Origin: Gnetum montanum
Taxonomy: Eukaryota > Streptophyta > Gnetopsida > Gnetales > Gnetaceae
Length of the DNA stretch: 64,000 bases
Reading direction: 5' to 3'
Assembly: GCA_015680685.1 (NCBI GenBank)
Contig: MNCI01023302.1
Span: forward strand, 1,695,589 to 1,759,588
Shown in pieces: positions 10,480 to 21,260 of the stretch (position 1 is its first letter; each line of letters opens with the position of its first letter). The translations under genes and the position numbers were made by a program. The notes beneath the pieces are model-generated. The model was not told the origin of the DNA and ran no database searches. It saw nothing but the letters and a program-made list of their open reading frames with translations.

Positions 10480-13254
10480 AACTCATGTGGTTCCTAGTGG
10501 TGGTGGCTCCTCCATGGGCCTCTTCCCCCTATCTTGCGCTCTAGGCTTTGGAAATGGATATCTTTGAAGGAGCGCCTAAAGCTTTTCTTCTTCAATTTGG
10601 GGATCGTGTGCCATCCACACTAATGTTCCAATATTTGATAGAGTCAACACCTCCCATGGGCACGGTAGTTGTGGAAATATCTAATTGGCTTTGACATACC
10701 AAGTTGCAAACAACTGTCGTTCCTCCTCATAGGCTCTAGCTTTGTCGCTACATTCTTGGTAATCTGTGAGCCATCAAGCCAAATCTACCACGACATCTTT
10801 TTGCCCTTGGTAGCTGGTCTTGACCACCTCTAACTCAGAATTTGCGACCTCTAATTTTTGTAATGTCTTCTTGTGTTTAGCAAATTCTGCTTCATAGTAG
10901 GTGCCTACTACCTGCTTCTCCAATTCTATCCTCGAGCATCATGCTGTCAACATGGCCAAGTTAGCATACCACAAGTTTTCCAACTCCATGTACTCAGTGA
11001 GATCTTGTATCTACAAGTCCCGACTTTTAAATTCTACTTGGTGGGTGAAGGCATAAGTATCTAATATGGCCCACCAGTCAATATTCTGGGCACTGAGAGT
11101 GTTGATATGGGCTTTGGCCATATGGATTTCTTTCTCAATGATCTACTTGTAAATCATTAACTAATCTCGAAAGTGTTCTTTCATCTTCTTGTGTCACTTA
11201 GCCTCATTCTACCATGCGCTTATTTCAATAGTCATCTTCTGATGGATCACACATACCTCCTCCATTGAGAGGGTTTTATTTTCTCTAGCTAAGCAATTCA
11301 TGTCCTAGTTGATCCTTATTAATTATTCTCGCATTTGCTAAAAATTCTCCTTGAGAACATTCTTTTGTTTTTTTTATTGTGGTCAATTAGAGATTTTCAG
11401 TGGCAAGGTATTTATTTTCTTTTTGTAAGGCCTTGAGTGCTTTGGCATGTGCATATGTTTAAGCTTGTGCCTTTGAAGCATCCCAATTGACCTTCTCTTT
11501 CTCCCCTAACACCCTTTTATTCTCTTCTAATAAATTATTTAACTCCTTCGTCCGAAATGACTCTAGCTAGTCTACTGGAATGAATTGGAATGGATCCCAT
11601 TATGTAGCTTACAGGGTGACGAACTTTTCTTAGAGTCTTTTCAACTCATCATTTGCATGTTCAACCCTAACCTCCATCATGACTAGCTTTCCTTTTGTGG
11701 AGATGAGGTCTGATTGTGTTGCTGTGACATCTTGAGAGATGTTGAACAAGGACATCATCACTTGTCTTATTTGCAGCAACCAATCCAAAACATCCTCATG
11801 ATCTGCAGGAGTCATCGAGGGACCGACTAAGGTTTGAGCATTGTGTGCTCCTATAAAATTTGTTGGTGGCACAACAGGGACATTAAATGATTCTTTGATA
11901 TGGTCTACGACCACTTCTGCTACTCCCGCTACATCTTGGTGTTGCATAACCACTACTGTGGTGCCTTCACCAGTTTCTAATTGCACTTGAAAAGATGTAG
12001 TGTTTCTAGAGATCTATTGTGATCAATGTGATTCCCCTCCTCCTGTTTGAATAGAAATCTCACCCTGTGCATGATCAATTGAAACTGTGGGCTATACAGC
12101 ATCATCAATAATCTTGAAGAGGTTAGCCTCATCACGACTTTTCCAACTGACCAATTCTACAATGGCCCTGAGATGGCTCATCAACGATCAATAATCCTAC
12201 GGCGGTGGTGGCAGTTGGTCTTGCTAGCCTGTGGGCTGTGTGCTAGGCCCCACTTCCTATTGTTGACTGGGCCTTGTGTCTAGAATTTGGTTGGGCCTAG
12301 TTATTTAAGGTGTAGTGGGCCCAATTGTTTGCTCTTGCTCATGCTCTAGTGTCTCACTAGCATCTTTCCTTGGTGCTAGTAGCTTCAGTAATTTAGCATA
12401 TGAGGCAATTTGAGCCTTTCTAGGGATGTCATTAGTATACCCTAGAATTTCAACATGCTAGCATAACTTCTTGATGAGACAGGGGAAATGTTCTTCAAAC
12501 TTCCTCAATATTTCTGTGAGGTATAGATGGGGTAGGTTGGTATCAACCTTGCCCATCAGGATTGCACTTCCTCTGGCTACATAGGTGGAAATATTTTTTA
12601 ATCCTTTTTTCGGGAAGAGGTGATAGGTGCCAATTTTAAATAGATCCTCTCTTCAAGTGTAAGCTCTTCATATGTTTTATCCTCCTTGTTGTATGCCTTT
12701 TTTAACCATATTTTCTGTGCATCATCATGAGAGCGAGTGGACAGGTGAGCAACCTTGGGCCTTGTATTTGGAAGGTTCAGAACTTCTGAAATGGCCTTGG
12801 TAGAGAAATTGACTTAAATCTCACCAATATCAATGGTGGTACCTTCTTCCTTGTTATGCTAAAATTGGTACGTCTTCCCCAAGTACCATTCATCACTCTC
12901 TAAGAGAACAAGCCATAGTGGAGATCCTTGGAGTTGATCTCTAACTGACTCAGGGGAAAATTCAGTAAAGGGTTCAAAGTTGAGTTCCACAATCACTACA
13001 GCTGATGTGGACCTTTCCTAAATTGCCTGAATGCATTTCGAAGACAATGTAAGATGTTGTCTCTATTCAGGTGCCCTACCTTCTCCACCTTCTACATGCC
13101 TAGATTGTGCAGTAATAGGGGTTTCTTGATGAATGTTGAATGATTATGCCTCCTGCTCTGCATGTTCTATGGGAGGTGCTTAGCCTCTACCTCTCCTTGG
13201 CCATTTGGATGCACCCTGAGAGGGTCCTCCTTGTTGTCCTCGTTTTGGGGCCAT
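10480..13254 (-). pseudogene. Extra 3' ORF of the Athila-type element (MAPKRG protein), broken
   Basis: The reading frame begins MAPKRGQQGGPSQ at 13254 and continues in fragments to about 10480, with many stops. Recognisable stretches include ELNFEPF near the start, LPNTRPKVAHLSTRS, and a segment like EILRKFEEHFPCLIKKLC. The last resembles the region of plant retrotransposon extra ORFs described as putative plant transposon protein (Pfam PF20167, from memory, not searched). The C-terminal half is rich in E, K and L and looks coiled-coil. The same protein, also starting MAPKRG, lies in the element at 35029-37838. Function is unknown; Athila elements carry an env-like ORF in this position. Confidence 0.6.
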
Positions 13255-14955
13255 CTGTAATCACACAGGATCAATTGTTAGTAAGGTTGTCTAGCAAAAT
13301 TTAATTATCTTATACCTTACTCATTGCCTTTAATGAATTTAATTCTTGCTTAGTCTGATTCAGAGTTAGAAAGTTTCAAGAAAATCCCCCCTAAAAGTTC
13401 TAATGTCAGGCCTAGTTTGATCAAGTGACTCCAAAAATAATTTCCATGGTTTGGGTGAAGAAATAAAATTATTTTGGCACACATTTTTAGCATTTCTTAA
13501 GGTCACTTACCCCTTATGATACTCCTCAGGAAATAGCAAATTTTGAAAAAACTATGCACAACTTGGAACGTACTCTTCCCCCACGATTGAGTTAAACACT
13601 CCGGGTTTAAGCAAGTTCGATCGAAAGGAGAATTGGAGCATTAATGAGCAAGATATTGATGTTTGAATGATAGGTGCTCAAAGTGTGAGAATTCATGGAA
13701 GAAAATCACAACTCCCCTCACATGAATAGTTGAAAATGATGTTGACACACACAGGGGGTCCATATATATAGATTTTATAGACATGATATTGTGTACGCGC
13801 TAGCGTGGACCCAATATCGCATCGGACTCAATACCGGGTACCCGATATCGCGTCCCTTTTGAAATAGGGTACTTGCCAAAATTGATGAATTTTTGAAGTT
13901 TCACGACCAAGAATGAAGGATGTAAGGTAAATTTGAAAGATCTAGGATAACGATGAGTAAACCTAAAGGCACCAAAACTGGAATTTTATAATGAAGTTTG
14001 TGAATAGGGTGAGGAAAAAGGACATGTAGTGGTGCACAGGAACATTTGAATTGAAATGATGATAAAGGAAAGAATAAATTTAGCAATGCAGTACTCGGAG
14101 GATATAAGATGATGTGGTGATGTGCAATGAGTGCAAATTACAAAAGTTACGCAAGTGGATCCTTCCCAAAGAAGGTTTCTACCCATCATGCCCTTACGTA
14201 ACCACACCTTAAAATGTTCGTAGGCACTAGAAGGATTGAATGCAATCTTCACTAGTGCAACAAAACACACACATGTTGAATACCAACGTGATGAGGTATG
14301 AGTTCTATGCCACACAAGACACAAGTTAGAAATACTTGAATAGTGGGGTCAAACGAATCATATAAGTGACTACCGAAATTGGGACATGAGGTAATTGACC
14401 CTGGGCACAATGAATCCTAAGTGTGGGGTGTGATTAATGTATCATTAGCCTTTCACTCCAAAATCAAGACCAAGTCCATGCCTCTGATCAGTGACATCAC
14501 ATTGTTTCATCCAATGATGAACAACCATAAGCGCACCATGACAACAAGGCGTACGATCACTTGGCATTTTGTCCAAGGGAGGAGTGATTTGGAATTTCTT
14601 TGCGGCACATTCATCTTGATCTTTCCTTTGTTATTATTTTTTTCTTCTTTCTTTTCTTTTTCTTCACTTGGCCACCTTGGTACTTTTTCATTTCCAACGG
14701 TGATCCGGAGAAGCCACTAACCTTTAGGCATGGGTGCATGTCTTTCCAATGGGATCCTCTAGAATAGCATTGAAGTTACTTTATTAAGTGCCTTTATTAC
14801 TCTTACTCCCATTTTTCATTAGATCTACAAGGATTTTAGTACAACCAAGATGCATGATAGCACATACATATGTTACCAAAGAGAATCCACAAGTCCCCTT
14901 GATGTCACATTCTGGCCATTCCCTCTTAGTCTATCATTTTTCACTTTGGGCATAG
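13255..14955. other. Inter-ORF spacer of the element, no gene seen
   Basis: No protein domain was recognised. A U3-like patch at about 13755-13860 contains a TATA-like stretch followed by GATATC-type motifs (CAATATCGCATCGG, CCCGATATCGCG). It may be a piece of another LTR, or a second promoter-like region inside the element. Confidence 0.4.
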
Positions 14956-15125
14956 TCAGTACAAAGTTACTTTAGGTTTTAATGATGACAAGAATATCAT
15001 CCTACCTAGAGTAGAACCTCTTATTAATAGAATGGGTGGTGAATGTTGTGGGCTCACTGTCCAAATAGTTAGTCCCCTGAGACTTGATAGCATAGAACAA
15101 CACCTCAACCAATAAGTCACATGAG

Positions 15126-15126
15126 N
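15126..15126. other. Single N flanked by a 45-bp direct duplication
   Basis: About 45 bp ending cacatgag at 15125 repeats exactly at about 15130-15174. This looks like two overlapping contigs joined with one N rather than a real tandem copy. Confidence 0.75.
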
Positions 15127-15922
15127 TTGAGACTTGATAGCATAGAACAACACCTCAACCAATAAGTCACATGAGTATTTTATTCACCAATGAGATTACC
15201 CTCAAAAAGATAAAATGAAAAATTGAAAAATAAAAAATAAAAAATTAGAGAATAAAAATTAGAAAACAAGAAATTCTAAAACCAAAGAAAAGGAAAAACA
15301 TTTACTAATTCTACTTATTAGAATGGGGCGTATCCCCCATGATTAAACCTTTGAGTATGGTTAGAATTAATAAATGGAAAATTTGGATCTAGGCATGTTG
15401 GAAACATTAGGGTCTAGTCATATTCAAACCACTATATGTCTTTTGATGTGGGGGCAAGAATGTACCCAAATGGGGGTTCACACACTTGATTGAAGTAGGC
15501 ATAGTGGGGCAGATTATAAGATGTGGTCATGTGATAAAGAGTTGACCCACTATGACACCTATGATCATAAGATGGTATGCAAGGATTGATATGTCTCCTC
15601 ACATGGTTATATTCATTGGGTTGCATGGTTGTTGGAGTGTTAATTGGTGGCCCGGATAAGGTAATAGGAGGCATGGAGTTTGAGGAGGAAGATGCATCAC
15701 AATGCTGAGATTGTGTTGAGTTGGAGGATGCAGTGGTTTCAGAACTGTGCTGTCTCTTTTTATGGTCATGCCTAAACAAAGGACACTTTCAACATTGTGT
15801 AGGACCTTCACTACTGTTGACAGTAATAGCACAAGTAATGTTCATGGGTTGGTGCTATGGTGCAAAACCTTCTGGTGCTACTGGTGGCTATGTAGAAGGA
15901 GGTGAAGGATGAGAATATTAAG

Positions 15923-16693
15923 TGATGAGTGGCGAGATACCCCTACAATCAACCATACGAATACGAGCGTAGCATGCGCGATCTGGTCGAACTCCGCAGA
16001 CTAAGTGCCTACACGTCCATGGAACACTTCGGGTTAATCATTCGTTGTCTTCCCAAACTTACTTGTAGTTGTCACAGTGTATGGTTAAGTAAGTCTGAGG
16101 TATATGATTTTTATAGCTTTTTATGTTTTTGTCTCCTATGCTAACAAGGTGAAGGGTTGAGAAACTAATTACTAACTCTAACTAATGAACTAAGTCTAAA
16201 TTACCTAGCGTCAGCATCTGTTCCCACTTATCGTACACACCTTGAACCGATGCAACCATGGCCACCAAACGCTAGTCGTTGCTGGGACCACCACGCGTAA
16301 CGCATGTGCTTGAAGTGGTCATACTGAGGCACTTAACTAGGAGAGAAGGGTTGAGAAAGAAAGCAGTAAATAATAGATAATAAATAACAGTAAATAAAAT
16401 CATAATCAGTCTATTCCATGCACTATAAGGTTTATCCAATAAGCTCGTCTTTATTGCTGTACACAAACTTGTGTTCAGCTACAATGTTTGCTCGAATAAA
16501 GATCCATTCACTTTAGGACTCCTACTACAGGCACATGGAAAATATTCTATCTCTGGAATGATCAATCTGCCAAAGTTTCCCTACTGTCTAGCCTAGGATG
16601 AGGAAACAAGGGAAAGCTGCCTCTTATTTATAGATATGACAGTGCACCACGATATCGCGTACGCGATATCGCGAGAGATGCGATGTCCCATCA
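15923..16693 (-). repeat. Solo LTR inserted in gag, target duplication TTAAG
   Basis: The minus-strand LTR is 771 bp, from TGATGGGACATCGC (at 16693) to CCACTCATCA-like sequence (at 15923). It is flanked on both sides by TTAAG (15918-15922 and 16694-16698), a perfect 5-bp duplication. The TATA box (tctataaataagag on the minus strand, about 16622-16635) is preceded by palindromes ACGATATCGCG and CGCGATATCGCG. It belongs to the same subfamily as the LTR at 60547-61358. No internal region is attached, as expected after LTR-LTR recombination. Confidence 0.85.
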
Positions 16694-17042
16694 TTAAGGG
16701 TAAGGAGGAGTGTAAGGAACATGAGGTGGTGATCTCATGGGAGAGGATATGGGATGATAATACTTGAGAGAATGATAACGATGAGGTGAAGTAGAGGATG
16801 TTGATCCAGTCAGGGAAATAGGGTGTTGAACATAATAAGCACTTGGTGTCGTGGCATACGAAGGATGTGGTTTGTTTGGCGGTGACCTCCCCCATGACTG
16901 GGGGTTTTGCCACTATAGTTGGACATGGTACTTCTGTATGAAATTTGGATGTAGCATTCCTCCCAAATGCTTATGTAAATGTGATAGTACTAGGCATTGA
17001 CTTTCAGGGTGATCATACAAACAAACATCACATTGGTACTTA

Positions 17043-17895
17043 TGATAAGTAGCAAGGTAACCCTACACTCAACCATATGAATACGAGTGTGTACGTAGGA
17101 TCCAATCAAACTCCACAGATGGACTAGTTGTGGCACCTAGATAGTTATACATTGATCATAATTCACTATCTTCCCACCTAGACTAGTATTTGCTTTGTCA
17201 CATATGGTTTAGTCTAGAGTGAGGCATATGATGTGATTTCTAATTACCAGGCTACTCCTAAAATCAATAAGAAATAACTTGCGTGAACTAATAGGTGATG
17301 GAAAATAAAGTCTAAGCTAGCCTAAGTGTGATGAGCATCTATCCTTAATCATTCGTGCGCATCTTGGACCTCATGTACTATCTCTAGGATTACCAAGTGG
17401 ACATTCCTTGAGCACCACTAGATACGCTACTGGGTTACCAAGTAGTTACACTTAAATGTTTGTGATTAAGACGTAGTCATTTCACATTAACAATAGGAAT
17501 AGTAAATAACGATAAAGAAATATTAACTAAGAAAACAATAAATAATGATGAACAGTTAAACAAATCAAAGCTATGTGAATGCTACAATGATGAAGTAATC
17601 TCCATCTTTATTGCTGACTATGTGCATGTCCAAGTATGTCACACTCGAACAAAGGTTCCGTACAATTACAATCATCACATTGCGGGCATGCACTTGAAAA
17701 TGAACTGAAAACTAACAAAACGATTCTACCCTATAGACTTACCAACTCACCCCTTTCTTGTGCGCCTAGATGCTATATTTATAGGTCCACATAGGAATCA
17801 CGATATTGTGTATTCGAGATCATTATCCAAGCTGTGATATCGTGTACCCAATATCGAGTATCTAATATCGAGGCCCAGCAAACCACAATTCATCA
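17043..17895 (-). repeat. 5' LTR of the 9.5-17.9 kb element
   Basis: This 853-bp LTR aligns along its length with 9484-10298. It starts TGATGAATTGTGG on the minus strand and ends CTACTTATCA. A TATA-like tgctatatttatagg is at about 17772-17786, and GATATC-type motifs are at about 17800-17868. Divergence from its partner LTR is visible throughout, so the insertion is old. Confidence 0.8.
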
Positions 17896-18640
17896 ACAAT
17901 AGAGTTGATATGATTTATTATAAGATCAAAAAGAATGTGAAATTGTAGGAAATCAATAAATATTTAGTACATAAAAATGATAATGAATGATCAACAAAGC
18001 AAGAGAGTTTCAAATCTTTAAGAAAATAGTAATGTGAATGTAAAACAAAGAAGAATTTATAGGAAAAATGGATATAAAAATTTTGGTCTTACCTAGGGTA
18101 GAAATTGATGTCTACATGCATTTGTTTCTACTAGACCCCTAAATTCAAAATATTTACTATATCCTATTTATTATTTATTGAAAGAGTAGCATTACATAGG
18201 GTAAGAGTTAAACAACATTGCATTAATCATTTTGATTTTGTAAGTGTAGCTTTTGTTAAAGTGGGGACTTTGTAGTTGAATGTACAATCACAATTTTAAA
18301 TCAATTGTCACAATACTTGCATTACTTTATACATCATAGTGACATTTTGAGTGTAATTCACTTCCAAAAGAGTTTTTTAATTTTTTTTAAAACATTTTCT
18401 TAATACAGCAAGGTTAATGTGATTTATTATAAGAGCAAAAAGAATGTGAAACTACAAGAAATCAATAAATATTTAGTATGGAAAAATGATAATGAAAGAT
18501 CAAAAATGTAAGAAAGTTTCAAATGTTCAAGAAACTAATGTAATGTAAATGTAAAACAAAGAAGAATTTACAAGAAAAATGGATATGAAAATTTTGGTCT
18601 TACCTAGGCTAGAAATTGATGCCCACATGCGTTTTTTTTT
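17896..18640. repeat. Tandem satellite of about 515-bp units (right part)
   Basis: This continues the array at 8221-9483. The landmark TTGATGYCYACATGC recurs at about 18106 and 18617, a spacing of 511 bp. Confidence 0.8.
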
Positions 18641-19149
18641 TTAAATTTAGTTGTAAAATACATTCAAAATTTTTAAATAATTGTATTGGTAAACAAGTTC
18701 CTTCAAAAGTTACTTATCATTTACTAAGTGTAAATAGGCTTGTTTTAAGGCTAATTTTAGAGCTGCTTTGTTGTGATTGCCATTTATAAAAATAACTTTT
18801 ATTTATTTAATCATCTTCCAAATGTTGGTTGAAGTTTTGAATTTTCTTTAATCTTTTTGTTGTAGCTTCATTTTCTTGTTTTTTTTAACATTTTAGTTTG
18901 GGTTTCTTCCATGGATTTGTTACCATTCAACACAATGAAATTAAGGTTCAAAGAAAATCTTTAGAAATGGCTATATAATAATTTTCCTTTGATAATTACC
19001 CTTGGTTGTCAATTTCTAACCTTGGATCAACAAATAAAAAATTCATACCAATATTTTACTATAAAATCTAAGACTTTACATGGATTTTTGTTAAAAAGAT
19101 TATGTATATCTTAGTTTTTATATATTTAATTTTACCTCTTTAAATGGGA
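18641..19149. other. AT-rich DNA without recognised feature
   Basis: No reading frame, LTR end or repeat unit was recognised between the satellite and the SINE. Confidence 0.5.
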
Positions 19150-19293
19150 AGGGAGGGCTTGAAACATTTTTTTCAACAATATTTACTCACTAAAGTCAAA
19201 TAAGAAGTTTATAACTCAGTATTATCAACTAAAATTGAATCCATAACTTGGGAGTTTCCAAATCAAGAGTCATACCATTAGGATAACACCTCA
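19150..19293 (-). mobile_element. tRNA-derived SINE copy
   Basis: On the minus strand the head reads GAGGTGTTATCCTAATGGTA, a pol III A-box-like sequence. A B-box-like GGATTCAATTT follows about 40 bp later. Head and body match the copies at 58.9-59.3 kb. Confidence 0.6.
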
Positions 19294-19299
19294 TTGTAT

Positions 19300-20197
19300 T
19301 AAATATCAAATAATATAAAGTATCAGTGATATATAACAAAATAAAAATGAAAGATCAAATTAATAATTAGTGATCTAGGTTATCATTTTGAAAGGATTTG
19401 TTCACCCAAATAAGGGTTTTACACTAGTGATTTAGGGTATCTTTGAATGCTATGAAATTAATATTTTGCATGCTCATGCTTTTTCTAAATCTTTTTTGCT
19501 TATCAAACTAGCCAATTTTGAAATGGTTGAGAAATCATTGGATCTTCAAGTTTTTATGGATCACCTTAATACTTTTATTGCTCAGAAATGAAAAGTGGAT
19601 TTTGATCTATATTCTTCTAGTTACTCTAAAATTTCTTGTTGGATTGAATTAGAAAATCTCTCTTATTTTTTAAAATTTTGAAAGTGAAATTATTGGTAGC
19701 ATTTGTACAATCCTAGGTCCAAAATATTATTAGATGGTGTATATCACACACATTATTTTATAAAGATTGATTTACAATAAAAGAAGATAGAATTAAAACT
19801 CAAGGCCAGTAATAAGTGTTTTTGTCAAAAAATTACATATTATAATTTGCAAGAATGTTACAATTATTATCGTTGTGAAGGTCATGTTATTGGAAACTAT
19901 CATATTCTTAATGAAAAATGTGTTATTGAGAAAAATAGACAATAATTTTAAGAAAAGGCAAATAATTGTAGTTTTTAGTAGGCACAAATAAAATTCTATT
20001 CAACAAGTTCTCAATCTTTTACTAATCCTTTTTATTCTAAAGGTGCTAGTAAACTCTTAATATCTAAAGAGAATTTCTCTTTATAAGAAAAAGAAATTTT
20101 TAGTAGGGACTAACAATGGAAATACTAATGCAAATGGTTTTCAATCAATGCAACATAAAAAGAAGAGGCCTATAGATACTATTTCTAGTTTAAAAAT
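19300..20197 (+). pseudogene. LINE ORF1 (nucleic-acid-binding) remnant
   Basis: The decayed coding sequence shows features of plant L1-type ORF1. A basic segment (about 19560-19790, FIAQKWKVDFDLYSS, KISCWIELENLSYF) is followed by a knuckle-like CYNYYRCEGHVIGNYHIL (about 19850-19910). It is interrupted at 20197 by an Athila-type element whose target duplication is AAAAT. The sequence resumes at 38865 with LINE ORF2 in the same orientation, so both halves are probably one LINE. The 5' boundary was not resolved. Confidence 0.6.
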
Positions 20198-21089
20198 TGA
20201 TGAGGCATCATATACAAGTTGCGTCGACAGGCATGCATCGACAAAGCCTTGTCAATGTAGTCCCGTTGACTCATGGTGACATGCGTTGACACAGATGTGC
20301 CAACGCTAATGTAATCAAAGCCTATATAAATGCATGCACCAACCACATTTATGTCATGTTAAGTCCATTGTGTAGTGAAGCTCTTGTAGTTTGCTTGCTC
20401 TAAAGTTAAAATATTTTTCTTTGAGTGCCCAAAGTGTGAATCAAAGAGAGTGTACAAATCTTTATTTGAGTGTCATTTACCTAAATAACTTAGCATGAAT
20501 AACAATAAAGATGATATTTTTGACATTCATTGCAGCACTTGGATAGTTTAATCTGTCTTATTTGCACTTTACTTTTAATGCATTGTACATTCCTCATCTC
20601 AAGTAATTAATGCATTTAATCATGAACACATAAGTATAACCACTACAAGCATAACATATGGTGCTTGGTAATCTCAGTAGTGGCCATTTGGTATACCCAG
20701 TAATCGTCACTTGGTAACCTAGTAGCATTAATACTAGTTTAAGATGTGTATAGTAAGTGGAAACAACTACTTATGTTAGGATAGTTAGTCACTAGAATAG
20801 ATGAGTAGTTAAATAGTCAATCATTAAACCTTTGTTTATTCACCTTGTACTTGGGATAAAAATATACAAAAATACCAACAAAAATAAATATCATAAGCCT
20901 TAACTCATATTTAACCATATGCATAGATAACATAGGTGTGAGTTAGAAAGACAATGATCACATGACCTCTTGATTCACAGTTTACAACTATGGGCAAACT
21001 TAGGAACTAAGTCTACAGAATTTGACAAGATGGCTAATACATGGTTGTGATTCATATAGTTAAGCATAGGGTATACTCACTGCTCATCA
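20198..21089 (+). repeat. 5' LTR of the 20.2-38.9 kb element
   Basis: An 892-bp LTR beginning TGATGAGGCATCATATAC and ending CTGCTCATCA. The TATA box TATATAAA is at 20323-20330. Three imperfect CTTGGTAAYCYMAGTAG repeats are at about 20663-20735. Confidence 0.88.
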
Positions 21090-21110
21090 TTGGTGCCTTT
21101 GTCTAGGACT
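21090..21110 (+). other. Primer-binding site
   Basis: TTGGTGCCTTTGTCTAGGAC follows the LTR at once. It is a mutated form of the TTGGCACCGTTG-type site seen at 61359. Confidence 0.7.
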
Positions 21111-21260
21111 TACTTTAGCTGATTGCACTAAGTAGGAAGAAATTGTGAAGTTATACAAAGACATTATAAAGATTGTACAACGACCCATCATCAACTATTA
21201 TGGAAACAATTAAAGAAATAATAATATACTAAAGGCACACTATTTTTATCAAGTACTAAT

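Larger units (their letters stand above)
14956..17042 (-). pseudogene. gag C-terminal region of the element, split by a solo LTR
   Basis: Minus-strand segments align with the gag C-terminal region of other copies. The segment at about 16860-17040 includes AKPPVMG and matches 63321-63860. The segment at 15432-15922 includes a C-X2-C...H-type knuckle near CPLFRHDHKKRQ and a Pro/Thr/Ser-rich tail. The frame is broken by stops, by the LTR insertion at 15923-16693, and by an assembly N at 15126 with duplicated flanks. No protein can be made. Confidence 0.6.
9484..17895 (-). mobile_element. Athila-type Ty3/gypsy element, degenerate and internally deleted
   Basis: A minus-strand element of 8.4 kb is bounded by LTRs (17043-17895 as 5' LTR, 9484-10298 as 3' LTR) and by a 5-bp target duplication with one mismatch (ACAGT at 9479-9483, ACAAT at 17896-17900). 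It sits inside the satellite array. In element order it retains the C-terminal half of gag, a spacer, an extra ORF starting MAPKRG, and the polypurine tract. No reverse transcriptase or integrase was found, and no primer site follows the 5' LTR. Pol and the gag N-terminus therefore appear to have been lost. A solo LTR of a related subfamily is inserted in gag. Confidence 0.8.
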
